A stretch of DNA of 64,000 nt from Nostoc sp. UHCC 0870. Its GTDB lineage: Bacteria; Cyanobacteriota; Cyanobacteriia; Cyanobacteriales; Nostocaceae. The stretch covers positions 5,061,141 through 5,125,140 of the forward strand of contig NZ_CP091913.1 in assembly GCF_022063185.1 (NCBI RefSeq). The letters run 5' to 3'. The notes below the pieces were generated by a model. That model had not been told where the DNA came from. It searched no databases and was given only the letters and a program-made list of their open reading frames with translations. This document shows positions 16,337 through 25,191 of the stretch, piece by piece (position 1 is the first letter of the stretch; every line of letters starts with the position of its first letter). A program made the translations under genes and the position numbers.

Positions 16337-18112
16337 TTAACTCCTTTGCCAAATTTTAATGGTTTTATCCAAACTCCCACTCACCAACATATCGCCGGAA
16401 CTGGTAAAAGTCAGCGCGGTGACAATATCAGTGTGACCTGTAAAGGTAGCCAATAACTCGCCAGAGTCAAAATGCCATAACTTGATAGTTTGGTCAGCAC
16501 TACTGCTAGCAATAATTTGTTCATCAGGACTAAGCGCGATCGCATACACTTTATCTGTATGTCCCTTAAGAGTGCGAATTAATTTACCACTCTCCAGATG
16601 CCAAATTTTAATGGTCTGATCCCAACTACCACTTACCAGCCATTGACTATCTGCACTGATTGTCAAAGCACGGACAATGTGACCGTGACCCGTGAGGGTA
16701 TGTAGGGGTTCTTTGTCTTTGAGATTCTTCGTATTCCAGGGTTCTGAGGTGTGCCAGACTTTGATTTTACGATAGCTACCAGTTACTAAAGTTTGACCGT
16801 CACGGCTTAACGCCAAGGAATGAGCAGCCGTATCATCTAAAGACAGGATGGCTTTTACCTGACGACTCATCAAATCCCAAAAGAAGATTTTTCTGTCATC
16901 CCCACCAGTGGCTAACATTTGTCCATCGGGAGTGAAAGCAACGCAGCGCACCACGCCATGATGTTTGTGCAGAATATCTATTAAATCTAATGCGCCTGTA
17001 TGCCAAATTTTAATTGACGAATCTGCGCCACCACTCACCAACATCTGTCCGTCTGCACTAAAAGCTAGGGAACTAATTTCATCTATTAGTCCAGAAAATA
17101 CCCAAGGATATTCTGACAAAGTATCGATTAAATCACCCTTGCTTAAATCCCATAACTTCGTCTCTCCATGACTACCACTAGCTAATATTGGTGTAATTAT
17201 GCCGTTGTCATACTTAGAATTAAAAGCTAAACAATTAATTCCTTTAGTATGTCCTTTTAACGTCTGCCAACATTCCCAATCACCAATAATTTCTTTTTTA
17301 GGATGGTCTGATGATAGAGTCTGAATTGTTTCAGGGATGGTTCTTTCAACAACTATTGGCAAGATATCTTTTTTAATATCTTTTTTAAGAGTTAATGATT
17401 CTAAATACCAACTTAAACCCCCGGAATACAACAAGTTACTAGGAGCAACATACATTTTGGGTTCTGTTAATCCGATTTGATGGGTGGGTAAAAAGCCAGC
17501 AATCACAGCTTGTTTTTCACAACCCAACTTACCAGTAGATGGATAAAATAGACACAGAAAAATTAATACTTGGTGATGTCTTAAATCATCTTGAGTGACT
17601 GACCACCTGATTTTATCTTTCTTAATGCCATTAAAACTTTCGCCATCAGCAACATAAACTTGTACACTCAATTTAGGGTTATCTGCTAGCAAGTAAGTAA
17701 ACTTACTTTCACCCCGCAAGTTACCTTCATCGTCTAGCACCATATTCTGCACGGTGTCTTGGGGAATTTTCTTCAGTAGCTTCCCTAGACGCGTGCTGAT
17801 GATGCGATCGACTATTTGCTCACGCAAAATATAATCTTCCGCTTGCTGCTGGAAATATGTGGGAAAAGGGATAGTCCAATCAGGGGGTTCGGGATATTCA
17901 GGGGGTATGGGAGGCGGATTTTTCGCCAGGATTTTGGCTTGTTGGCGAGAAAATTCGATAATTTTTGCCAAAGGCTCTCCACAAAATGCCATCACTTCGC
18001 TGTGACACCCTCTAACTTGACTTTCTAACAAAGATAGATCGTAAGTTTTGGGTTTTTTCACACGTTGAAGGAAGTCAGCCTGTTGAGCTTTGAGTAAGCT
18101 AATCCAATCCAT
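16337..18112 (-). CDS. WD40 repeat protein with novel N-terminal region
   Basis: A 591-aa protein. From about residue 280 on there are roughly seven WD40 repeats with the typical GH-x-D/...-IKIWH pattern (for example HTDKVYAIALSPDEQIIASS then SADQTIKLW), enough for one beta-propeller, which would serve as a docking platform. The N-terminal 270 residues have no domain I recognise: a basic helical start, a Pro-rich stretch (NPPPIPPEYPEPPDWTIPFP) and an alpha/beta region. No transmembrane segment. ATG at 18112 (MDWISLL) is preferred; the frame is open to 18139 but the added MQHCAAGMQ seems non-conserved. Partner proteins cannot be predicted. Confidence 0.82.
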   Translation of the reverse strand: MDWISLLKAQQADFLQRVKKPKTYDLSLLESQVRGCHSEVMAFCGEPLAKIIEFSRQQAKILAKNPPPIPPEYPEPPDWTIPFPTYFQQQAEDYILREQIVDRIISTRLGKLLKKIPQDTVQNMVLDDEGNLRGESKFTYLLADNPKLSVQVYVADGESFNGIKKDKIRWSVTQDDLRHHQVLIFLCLFYPSTGKLGCEKQAVIAGFLPTHQIGLTEPKMYVAPSNLLYSGGLSWYLESLTLKKDIKKDILPIVVERTIPETIQTLSSDHPKKEIIGDWECWQTLKGHTKGINCLAFNSKYDNGIITPILASGSHGETKLWDLSKGDLIDTLSEYPWVFSGLIDEISSLAFSADGQMLVSGGADSSIKIWHTGALDLIDILHKHHGVVRCVAFTPDGQMLATGGDDRKIFFWDLMSRQVKAILSLDDTAAHSLALSRDGQTLVTGSYRKIKVWHTSEPWNTKNLKDKEPLHTLTGHGHIVRALTISADSQWLVSGSWDQTIKIWHLESGKLIRTLKGHTDKVYAIALSPDEQIIASSSADQTIKLWHFDSGELLATFTGHTDIVTALTFTSSGDMLVSGSLDKTIKIWQRS

Positions 18113-18511
18113 CTGCATTCCTGCGGCACAATGTTGCATACTTAAGGTAAGCTATACCAATGCAATGACTCAAGTTTATAACTTCTAGTTAATTAAAAAT
18201 TCCGTAATCCTCGCAGTCTAATAGAACACAATCAAAGGTAGAATTTGCAGAGAGTATCCACCATAAAGGATGAAGACCCTTGATTGAGAACGGGACTGAA
18301 GTATTGAGAATTTAAATGATGTCCGTCAATTCTAACTAACCTTAACAATAAGATACTGTTGCCCTAGAAACAGTTATATTTTTAAAGACGAGTATTCGTT
18401 GAGATGCTTAGAAAGCCTCAACTCAACAAGATGATTTAAAAGTAAGCTAATGTTACAAAATCAGCTAGATATACTTGTAATTTGTCATCTAAAGATACAT
18501 TTTCACCAATT
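18113..18511. other. Intergenic region
   Basis: About 400 AT-rich bases upstream of the WD40 gene and downstream of the small membrane protein gene. No gene, RNA or repeat is recognised. Confidence 0.5.
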
Positions 18512-18877
18512 TTAAGTTTTATTTTCCGGCGTAGAAGATTCATTCCTTAAGATATAAGCATCGTTTGATTCTAATTGTTTAATTTTTTTGTGCAAATCAA
18601 ATTCTTCACTACTGACTATTGTTTCTAAATCGGCAATTCTTTGCTCTAATATCTCTATCGGTTCACCTGATAAGGATTTGGATGGTGATTTTTTATCATC
18701 AGAACGCCAGACAGCAACTGTACTAGCAACTGCACCCCCAATAGCTGCTAACGGGAGGATGGGGCCACTTCGAGTCACAGCCGAGAGTGGAATACAAATT
18801 ACGAACATCCCAACGGTCATTCCCCAAATTTTAGAGGTAGCAGTAACCCTGACATCTTCCTGTGGTTGTTGAGCCAT
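18512..18877 (-). CDS. Small membrane protein with C-terminal coiled coil
   Basis: A 121-aa protein of unknown function. Two hydrophobic stretches (about 17-34, IWGMTVGMFVICIPLSAV, and 39-57, ILPLAAIGGAVASTVAVW) are followed by a charged tail with a heptad pattern (EILEQRIADLETIVSSEEFD and onwards to about 108). It could anchor in the thylakoid or plasma membrane with the tail in the cytoplasm. ATG at 18877. It may be co-transcribed with nothing; the next reverse gene is 400 bases downstream. Confidence 0.6.
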   Translation of the reverse strand: MAQQPQEDVRVTATSKIWGMTVGMFVICIPLSAVTRSGPILPLAAIGGAVASTVAVWRSDDKKSPSKSLSGEPIEILEQRIADLETIVSSEEFDLHKKIKQLESNDAYILRNESSTPENKT

Positions 18878-19016
18878 AAATTTTGCCTAGAGGATTTACT
18901 TAACTAGATTCGCACGATCGCCGATAAAAATACCTCCCACGTTAGGGTTAAATATAATTACGCCTTCACGTCTGATACAATCCTTTGAGCGTAATTGATT
19001 TTTATTCAAAATTCCT

Positions 19017-19694
19017 ATGACAAGTACATCTCACATTTTCCTTGTAGGAGCTAGTCGCGGTGTTGGTAAAGAAATTGCCAATTACTTGAGTAAACAGAAT
19101 ATTCAAGTCACCGCACTGCTCAGAAACGAAACATCCCGTGCTGAACTAGAAGCAATGGGAGTTGAGGTAGTTTTAGGAGATGCTTTAAATATAGATGACC
19201 TAGAACGTGCCATCATCACAGACAAACCGATTCACGCTGTTATCAGTACGCTAGGCGGTTTACCTACAGACCAAGAAAAACCAGATTATTTAGGAAATAA
19301 GAATATCATTGATGCCGCAGTGAAAGCTGGTGTACAGAAGTTTGTTCTGGTAACTTCCATTGGGACTGGTAACAGTGTCGGTGCTTTGTCTCCCCAAGCT
19401 TTAAACGCACTGCAAACAGTCTTAGTAGAAAAGGACAAAGCCGAACAACATTTAATTGCTAGTGGATTGACTTACACGATTATCCGTCCTGGTGGGCTAA
19501 AATCAGAGCCAGCCACAGGTAACGCTGTGTTAACGGAAGACACAAGCATTGTTGGGAGTATCCATCGCGCAGATGTAGCAGAGTTAGTTTGTCGTTGTTT
19601 AAATGCTGAGAGTGCGAATAATAAAGTCCTGTCAGCAATAGATAAGAATATGCTCTTTACACAAACAGAATTTGTTGAGTTTAAACTAGATTAG
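19017..19694 (+). CDS. NAD(P)-binding atypical SDR / NmrA-like protein
   Basis: A 225-aa protein starting with a strand-loop-helix dinucleotide-binding motif (IFLVGASRGVGKEIANYL, GxSxGxG form). The segments VVLGDALNIDDLERAI, VQKFVLVTSIGTG and YTIIRPGGLKSEPATG are typical of the atypical SDR class that includes NmrA-like and plant/cyanobacterial Ycf39/TIC62-related proteins. The catalytic YxxxK is not clearly present, so it may be a redox sensor or reductase. ATG at 19017 has no strong Shine-Dalgarno sequence. The ABC ATPase follows across a repeat tract. Confidence 0.8.
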   Translation: MTSTSHIFLVGASRGVGKEIANYLSKQNIQVTALLRNETSRAELEAMGVEVVLGDALNIDDLERAIITDKPIHAVISTLGGLPTDQEKPDYLGNKNIIDAAVKAGVQKFVLVTSIGTGNSVGALSPQALNALQTVLVEKDKAEQHLIASGLTYTIIRPGGLKSEPATGNAVLTEDTSIVGSIHRADVAELVCRCLNAESANNKVLSAIDKNMLFTQTEFVEFKLD

Positions 19695-19745
19695 TGGGGG
19701 ACTGGGGATTGGGGACTGGGGACTGGGGACTGGGGACTGGGGACT
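19695..19745. repeat. Tandem GGGGACT repeat
   Basis: Five or more copies of the 8-base unit GGGGACTG fill the gap between the SDR stop and the ATPase gene. The same unit occurs near 50806, 58925 and 61940-62040. Confidence 0.85.
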
Positions 19746-19767
19746 AATAACTAATAACTATTTATCT

Positions 19768-20526
19768 ATGCCAAATACTATTTCAATTACTGATTCACTA
19801 GTTCCTAATCCTGTACCGAAATCAACAATCATTCGGTTAGAAAGCATCTTTAAAATCTACGGTAGGGGAGAAACTGAAGTTAAAGCCCTCAATGATGTAA
19901 ATCTTGTCATCAATGAGGGTGAATACTGTTCCATTATGGGGCCTTCAGGTTCAGGTAAATCTACAGCTATGAATATTATTGGCTGTCTAGATCGTCCCAC
20001 TACAGGACATTACTATTTAGATAACGTCGATGTGGCGCAAATGAATGACGCAGACTTGGCGCATATCCGTAATAAAAAACTGGGGTTTGTCTTTCAACAA
20101 TTCCATCTATTACCCCAACTCAGCGCATTAGAAAACGTGATGCTGCCAATGATATATGCTGGTGTTAATCCTAGCGAAAGACGCGATCGCGCCGCCGAAG
20201 CACTCACCAAAGTCGGTTTAGCCAATCGCATCAACAACAAACCCACTCAACTATCAGGCGGACAACAACAAAGAGTAGCGATCGCCCGTGCGATTGTCAA
20301 CCGTCCCGTTGTCCTGCTAGCTGATGAACCTACCGGCGCACTCGATTCACACACCACCCAAGAAGTATTAGATATTTTTACCGAACTTAATACTAGTGGT
20401 ATCACGGTAGTTATGGTGACACACGAACCAGAAGTTGCTCGTCAAACCCGGCGTATTGTCTGGTTTCGGGACGGTCAAGTTGTAAATTCCCACCTCACAC
20501 CTGAAGAATTAATTCGTAATTCGTAA
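19768..20526 (+). CDS. ABC transporter ATP-binding protein (DevA/MacB/LolD type)
   Basis: A 252-aa ATPase with Walker A GPSGSGKST (about residues 58-66), signature LSGGQQQR (about 161-168), Walker B VVLLADEPTGALDS (about 180-193) and the switch His in MVTHEP. Sequence around the motifs (FVFQQFHLLPQLSALENVML) is of the MacB/LolD/DevA family, which in heterocystous cyanobacteria works with DevB/DevC to export envelope glycolipids. No membrane-fusion or permease gene is adjacent, so the partner is elsewhere. The last residues (ELIRNS) are encoded by the start of an AATTCGTAATTCG repeat, so the original C-terminus may have been replaced. Confidence 0.88.
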   Translation: MPNTISITDSLVPNPVPKSTIIRLESIFKIYGRGETEVKALNDVNLVINEGEYCSIMGPSGSGKSTAMNIIGCLDRPTTGHYYLDNVDVAQMNDADLAHIRNKKLGFVFQQFHLLPQLSALENVMLPMIYAGVNPSERRDRAAEALTKVGLANRINNKPTQLSGGQQQRVAIARAIVNRPVVLLADEPTGALDSHTTQEVLDIFTELNTSGITVVMVTHEPEVARQTRRIVWFRDGQVVNSHLTPEELIRNS

Positions 20527-20527
20527 T

Positions 20528-20551
20528 GGGCTGCGCCCCGCTACGCTAACG
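20528..20551. repeat. GC-rich GGGCTGCGCCCCGCT repeat, copy e
   Basis: Another CTAACG-family copy (GGGCTGCGCCCCGCTACGCT, then AACG), bounded by AATTCGTAAT runs. It begins one base after the stop of the ATPase gene. Tandem CACCTGT units follow at 20633-20660. Confidence 0.8.
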
Positions 20552-20696
20552 TAATTCGTAATACTCGCAAAGCGAGAAGCAAGCTACGTAATTCGTACTC
20601 AGACGGAATTAATTGCACAAATTTTTTCCTGTCACCTGTCACCTGTCACCTGTCACCTATCTACGCCAATGAAATTGAATTCCCTACTTCACAGAA

Positions 20697-21290
20697 TTAT
20701 TGCCAATAGTCTGTAACTTCGTAACCTAGTTCTTCTAGCATTTGCCGGAGTAGGGGTAAACTAAGTCCGATAACGTTGCTGTGACAACCTTCTATTTTTT
20801 CTACAAATAGACTACCAAAACCTTCTAGAGCGAATGCACCAGCACACTTGAGGGGTTCACCTGTAGCTACATAGGCTTGAATAGCGCGATCGCTAATTTG
20901 AGCAAAATATACTCTTGTCACCTGACATTTAACTATAGTGCGGTTTTGGTCAACATCAATTAACACATGACCTGTGTATAAATCGCCAAAGCTACCCCGC
21001 ATTAATTGCCAACGTGCGATCGCTTCATCTGCATCTGCTGGTTTACCGTGAATCTTACCATTGATTGCTAATACTGAATCGCAACCCATAATCAATCCTG
21101 ATGCAAACTGCGGTACTACAGTTTCCGCCTTGCTTTGAGCCAGAATTTGAACTAACTGTCCAGGTTCAGTGATTTGAACTTGTGACTCATCAAAATCACT
21201 AGGACGGACTATTGGTTCAATACCAACAGTTTGCAGCAAGCGTCTTCGCGCCGGGGAAGCAGAAGCTAGTACGAATTGGGGAATTTTCAT
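20697..21290 (-). CDS. maf: Maf family nucleoside triphosphate pyrophosphatase
   Basis: A 197-aa house-cleaning enzyme that hydrolyses non-canonical or modified NTPs (dTTP/UTP type or m7GTP type) to monophosphates. Motifs seen: LASASPARRRLLQTVGI at the N-terminus (substrate-binding Ser/Arg pair), CDSVLAINGKIHGKP (the conserved Asp) and GAFALEGFGSLFVEKIEGCHSNVIGLSLP. The last segment has the G-x-EGxG form of the dTTP/UTP class. ATG at 21290. The CyanoP-like gene lies 74 bases beyond its start on the same strand and may be co-transcribed. Confidence 0.92.
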   Translation of the reverse strand: MKIPQFVLASASPARRRLLQTVGIEPIVRPSDFDESQVQITEPGQLVQILAQSKAETVVPQFASGLIMGCDSVLAINGKIHGKPADADEAIARWQLMRGSFGDLYTGHVLIDVDQNRTIVKCQVTRVYFAQISDRAIQAYVATGEPLKCAGAFALEGFGSLFVEKIEGCHSNVIGLSLPLLRQMLEELGYEVTDYWQ

Positions 21291-21364
21291 CAGATTTTTG
21301 GGTAAGAGTCAACACTCATTAGTTACTCTACCTTGTCTCCAATGCCCAATTCCCCATTCCCCAT

Positions 21365-21910
21365 TTAATACACAGAAAAAGAATTGACTACATCTTTCAT
21401 CATGTTTTTAACTCTTTGCCAACGTCTTTCAGGAATAGAGGCATTAAAGGTAAAAAGTTTACCACGGCTCACAGCAACACTAGTCACGTTGTGCCGTTTT
21501 TGCTGATCGGGAAGTGTTACCAAATACTCAAGAATATAATATATTTTCCCATCAGATTCTTGTTCTAGGGCGTTAACCAATTCAGCCGAACGTCCAGAGT
21601 CAGCAGGTGCTAAAGCTGACTTACCCAACTTGTATCCTACTTCCGTTGGTGTTCCTAATTCTTTTAATGTTTTGTTCTCTGGCACAGGACTAATAATCAC
21701 AGAGACATTTTCTGATATCTCAATTAAATCGTGAAACACAACATCAGGTCCATCGGCAACTTTTACCTGCAACCAGCCATTAGGGTATAAAAATTCATAG
21801 CCATCAGTTGTGTCTACAAAGCTTTTGAATCCGGCAGCAGAGGCAATATTAGGATTACTTAAGCTGAAACTTAATACCAATAGCAAAATAAATACAAGTC
21901 TTTTCCACAT
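21365..21910 (-). CDS. PsbP/CyanoP family photosystem II protein
   Basis: Starting at ATG 21910 the protein is 181 aa with a hydrophobic signal peptide (MWKRLVFILLLVLSFSLS) ending near ASAAG. The mature part begins with FKSFVDTTDGYEFLYPNGW, the characteristic N-terminal motif of PsbP and CyanoP, lumenal thylakoid proteins that support photosystem II assembly or oxygen evolution. AAAGGAAA lies in front of this ATG; the frame is open to 21952 but those extra residues would precede the signal peptide. Unlike the lipidated CyanoP of Synechocystis it has no lipobox Cys; it looks cleaved as a soluble protein. It could be one of several PsbP-domain paralogues. Confidence 0.85.
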   Translation of the reverse strand: MWKRLVFILLLVLSFSLSNPNIASAAGFKSFVDTTDGYEFLYPNGWLQVKVADGPDVVFHDLIEISENVSVIISPVPENKTLKELGTPTEVGYKLGKSALAPADSGRSAELVNALEQESDGKIYYILEYLVTLPDQQKRHNVTSVAVSRGKLFTFNASIPERRWQRVKNMMKDVVNSFSVY

Positions 21911-22032
21911 TTTTACAGTTTCCTTTCGGCTGGAAGCAACACAAGCAAGCATAATTTCTCATTTTCATTGTCCCATCAACTGTGTCGCTTCGCATTATTT
22001 CGCAAATTTTGTAGTTGAGGATCACTAACTAT

Positions 22033-22653
22033 ATGCTTACCACTAACGAATTACGCTGGTTTCATCCTGGTACGCTTCCATCAGATATTCTGGTTTGGTT
22101 TCAGCAAAATTGTTTGATTGATCAATTGCAACCACCAGAAGTAAGAGAAGATATTTATCTATATGTGCCAGGATCTAATTTTTTGGGAATCAAACTCCGA
22201 CAAGGTAGGCTGGAAGTCAAATGGCGCAAGGCAGAACTAGGTATAGTTGATTTTAGTAAATTAGTATCAGGAAAAGTCGAAACATGGGCTAAATGCTCCT
22301 GTAGCGATTCCACCGGGGAAATTTTTCAACCTGCAACAGTTTTAGGAAATGCTGCTTGGATAAGTGTGCGGAAAGTTCGCTATTTACAGCTTTATCGAAT
22401 TTTGCCAGATTTTTCAGTAATACCACTTACTAATCATGAAAATATCAATAACGGCTGTAGTGTGGAAATTACGCAATTACTAGTTCAAGATTCTCCTTGG
22501 TGGAGTCTGGCTTTTGAAGCTAATGGTGATGATGTGCGACTAATGGCAAATCTTCAAGCAACAGCTAATTGGGTATTCAATACTTACCAAAGTGCAGCAT
22601 TACAGGCTGCTAATTCCTACGCTTATCCTCACTGGTTGGGACTTAATAACTAA
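22033..22653 (+). CDS. Protein of unknown function
   Basis: Unrecognised 206-aa protein beginning MLTTNELRWFHPGTLP at ATG 22033; GAGG at 22017-22020 is the likely ribosome binding site, so I prefer this to the in-frame TTG at 22015. The repeating strand pattern with charged residues (DIYLYVPGSNFLGIKLRQG then RLEVKWRK) has a faint resemblance to CYTH/triphosphate-tunnel proteins, which I cannot confirm. No signal peptide or membrane segment. It overlaps the convergent phosphatase gene by four bases at the stops (CTAA read on both strands). Confidence 0.65.
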   Translation: MLTTNELRWFHPGTLPSDILVWFQQNCLIDQLQPPEVREDIYLYVPGSNFLGIKLRQGRLEVKWRKAELGIVDFSKLVSGKVETWAKCSCSDSTGEIFQPATVLGNAAWISVRKVRYLQLYRILPDFSVIPLTNHENINNGCSVEITQLLVQDSPWWSLAFEANGDDVRLMANLQATANWVFNTYQSAALQAANSYAYPHWLGLNN

Positions 22654-24041
22654 TAAATCTGCAACACAACTAGCGTCATATCATCAGTGTTTTGTCCATC
22701 GTGGCCAATAAATTGCTGTACCTGATCAAACAGGTAATCAACAATTTCCTGTGGACTGTTACAGAACCTACAAGCTGTATGGAAGGCAGCAACAAAATTT
22801 TCTTCGTCGAAGCGATCGCCACTAGCCGCCGCCGCATCAGTCAAACCATCTGTATAATAAATAACTGTATCCCCAGGTTCTAACTGTACCTGGGCATCTT
22901 CATATTGGCTATTCGCATCCAAGCCAATTAACATTCCCAAGGTATCCAAACGGCTAATACTTTTCGTCGCTGCGTGCCACCACAACGGAGGGTTATGTGC
23001 CGCATTACTATAAGACAAAACGCGATTGTGCGGATTATATTCCGAGTAAAACAGCGTTATAAAGCGGTGAGAATTTTCCAAATCTGCATACATGACTCGA
23101 TTCAAGTTTTGCAGCACTCCCCCTGGAGAATTACCATGCAAAACCTCTCCTCGCAGCATTCCCCGCATCATTGTCATAATTAGACCAGCCGGGACACCTT
23201 TCCCCATGACATCCCCAATTACCAAACCCCAACGTCCTGCATTCTGACTACTGTTAATAATGTGGGGATAAATTTGACTGTGATTCGTGGGAATAAAATC
23301 ATAGTAGTCTCCACCTACACGATTAGCAGGTTTACAGCGTGCTGCCAAGACAGCACCAGGAATCGCAGGACATTGACGGGGTAGAAGTCGCCTTTGAATC
23401 TCCGCACCAATTTCTAATTCTTGGTCTAGGCGTTCTTTTTTTCTCAGTTCTACTGCTAGTTCATCATTTTCAATCGCTACCGCCGTTTGATCTGCTACTA
23501 GCCGCACTAACTTTTGTCTGGTTTCTGTCCAGCTATATTCCGGGTCGCGGCTGAGTACATATAACCATCCCCGTTCTGTGTGCTTGACCAAAATTGCTGT
23601 GCCGAAAATCTGCACATCCGGCCCCAAGTGGCGGTGCATCTGCGCGTCCAAAATCCCTGTAGCTGTGGCGAGGGGTGCGCTATTGGCTGCTAGTGAAACT
23701 TGACTACTAGCTGTTTCTAAAGCTTTGCGGATGTTTTTGCGTTGGCGACTATCTTGCCAATGTAACTGCTCTAACCTAATTTGACCATTGGGCTTATAAA
23801 GAAACAGCGCACTACCATCAGCATCTGTAACTCTTGTCGCCATTAATGGAATCAGTTCCAAAAACTGATTCAAATTATTAAAGCTTCTGAGGGCAAATCC
23901 CAAAGAACTCAGCAAATCTTGAATTTTATTCTGTTCCCGGTGCAACCTTGCCACGAGTTCTTTGAGTGCTACAACTGGTGTGACATCGGTTGTTGTAGCA
24001 CTATTATTGTTGTCAGTAGGTTGAGATGGCACTTGAGACAC
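22650..24041 (-). CDS. GAF domain PP2C/SpoIIE-type phosphatase (RsbU-like)
   Basis: A 463-aa cytoplasmic signalling protein. Residues about 35-200 form a GAF-like sensor domain (starting LGFALRSFNNLNQFLELIPL). The C-terminal half is a SpoIIE/RsbU Ser/Thr phosphatase, with EIGAEIQRRLLPRQCP linking helix, RVGGDYYDFI (metal-binding Asp), VIGDVMGKGVPAGLIM and YYTDGLTDA, and the final Asp near DGQNTDDMTLVVL. Such proteins dephosphorylate anti-sigma antagonist proteins. GTG at 24041 is the start; no clear ribosome binding site is seen, and an internal start is possible. No STAS or kinase partner is adjacent. Confidence 0.88.
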   Translation of the reverse strand: MSQVPSQPTDNNNSATTTDVTPVVALKELVARLHREQNKIQDLLSSLGFALRSFNNLNQFLELIPLMATRVTDADGSALFLYKPNGQIRLEQLHWQDSRQRKNIRKALETASSQVSLAANSAPLATATGILDAQMHRHLGPDVQIFGTAILVKHTERGWLYVLSRDPEYSWTETRQKLVRLVADQTAVAIENDELAVELRKKERLDQELEIGAEIQRRLLPRQCPAIPGAVLAARCKPANRVGGDYYDFIPTNHSQIYPHIINSSQNAGRWGLVIGDVMGKGVPAGLIMTMMRGMLRGEVLHGNSPGGVLQNLNRVMYADLENSHRFITLFYSEYNPHNRVLSYSNAAHNPPLWWHAATKSISRLDTLGMLIGLDANSQYEDAQVQLEPGDTVIYYTDGLTDAAAASGDRFDEENFVAAFHTACRFCNSPQEIVDYLFDQVQQFIGHDGQNTDDMTLVVLQIY

Positions 24042-24637
24042 AGTTACAGTTAATATTGCACTGGAAAAATAGACATTAGATTACTTATACAATTTTTGCC
24101 TTGACATTGCTAAACCATATTGGGTCAAGATTTGTCACGTTAGCAAGAGTAAAAAGACGTAAGACATAACTCGATACAAGTATTGCATTGGGTTATAAAA
24201 CTTATATCTCAAGAGAGGAATGTTAATAAATGCAGTTTTAGGCAAAAATTGCTCCGTAAAAATCAGCAATTATCCTTCTCTATGGGAAAAAAGTTTACCC
24301 TTACACATCACAATTAGCAAATCATACATCTTTAGATATAGAAATTCCGAACTATTCAGACGTTTTTTGATGAATTCAAAAAAGAACTATAAATGTTGAT
24401 AACACATAAATGCAAAAAAGCACATCATGCCATACCTAACTCGCATTTCTCACAAACAGTAGGGGCTGGTTCACAGATATGCTCTAATCATTCACTAATA
24501 TTTCACTCAACCCACCCCTACAGACTCTGGACTGAGGTGGCAATAATTGGTAATAAATCCGGGCTAAGTGCAGTATTAGTGGGAAATTTTAGCTTGAACT
24601 AGAAAAATGGGGCATTGGGCATTGGGGTAGATTGACA
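24042..24637. other. Intergenic region
   Basis: About 600 bases, AT-rich, upstream of the phosphatase gene. A forward 69-codon frame at 24393-24602 lacks any family resemblance and is not accepted. The right edge is the end of a degraded insertion sequence. Confidence 0.5.
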
Positions 24638-24696
24638 TCCTCCCACCGCTAACCCTTGCGGGTGTAGCGGGGGATTCCTAAGACTCACGACTTAGG
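24638..24696 (-). repeat. IS200/IS605-type right-end hairpins
   Basis: Two adjacent hairpins next to the tnpB stop: TCCCACCGCTA..TAGCGGGGGA around 24640-24674 (with inner ACCC/GGGT pairing) and CCTAAG (24677-24682) with CTTAGG (24691-24696). Subterminal hairpins of this form are typical ends of IS200/IS605 elements, and by analogy the 3' part of the tnpB transcript plus this end would act as an omega RNA. The start of the element is lost. Confidence 0.65.
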
Positions 24697-25191
24697 TTTC
24701 TGTTTCTTCCCATTACTGGTTTTTCGCAACTGCCCTTTAGACTTATGCCTATCAGGTCTTATGTTCGCTCCACAGACTGTAACGGTGTGTCCCACCGCCA
24801 AAATATTTCGACTGGCGTTGATATCCCTGTCGTGGTGTGTTCCGCAGTTGGGACAGTCCCACTCTCTGATATTCAACGGCAGTTTATCAACAATATGTCC
24901 GCAGTTGCCACAGCGTTTAGAACTGGGAAACCATCGGTCAATTTTTACCAAGTTTCGACCATACCACTTGGCTTTGTATTCCAGTTGCCTCACCAACTCG
25001 CCCCATGCAGCATCACTGATAGCACGGGCAAGTTTGGGATTCTTGACCATATTCTTAACTGCCAAATCCTCAACCACTATCGTTTGGTTTTCACGAATCA
25101 GTCGAGCTGTCAGTTTGTGGGTATAGTCTTTTCTGGAATCAGAGATTTTAGCTCGTCGCTCACCCCGTTGTCTGTCGTTGCTACGCAACAA
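24685..25191 (-). pseudogene. tnpB: tnpB (IS200/IS605 family) 5'-truncated remnant
   Basis: The 168-residue frame matches only the C-terminal part of TnpB, an RNA-guided nuclease associated with IS200/IS605 and IS607 elements. Present: the RuvC-II Glu in IVVEDLAVKNM, the zinc-finger pairs CGNC and CPNC, and the RuvC-III Asp in HDRDINASRNI. Missing: about 200 N-terminal residues including the RuvC-I Asp, the sequence upstream being replaced by short repeats and then ftsY. No tnpA is present. It should be inactive as a nuclease. It lies between ftsY and the phosphatase gene, on the same strand as both. Confidence 0.85.

Noticed and set aside
15877..16380. Reverse-strand 167-codon frame with low-complexity Cys/Arg-rich protein
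   Set aside because: Spans a MITE and other repeats and enters the WD40 gene in another frame.
24393..24602. Forward 69-codon frame upstream of the IS remnant
   Set aside because: No family likeness and no ribosome binding site; lies in AT-rich spacer.
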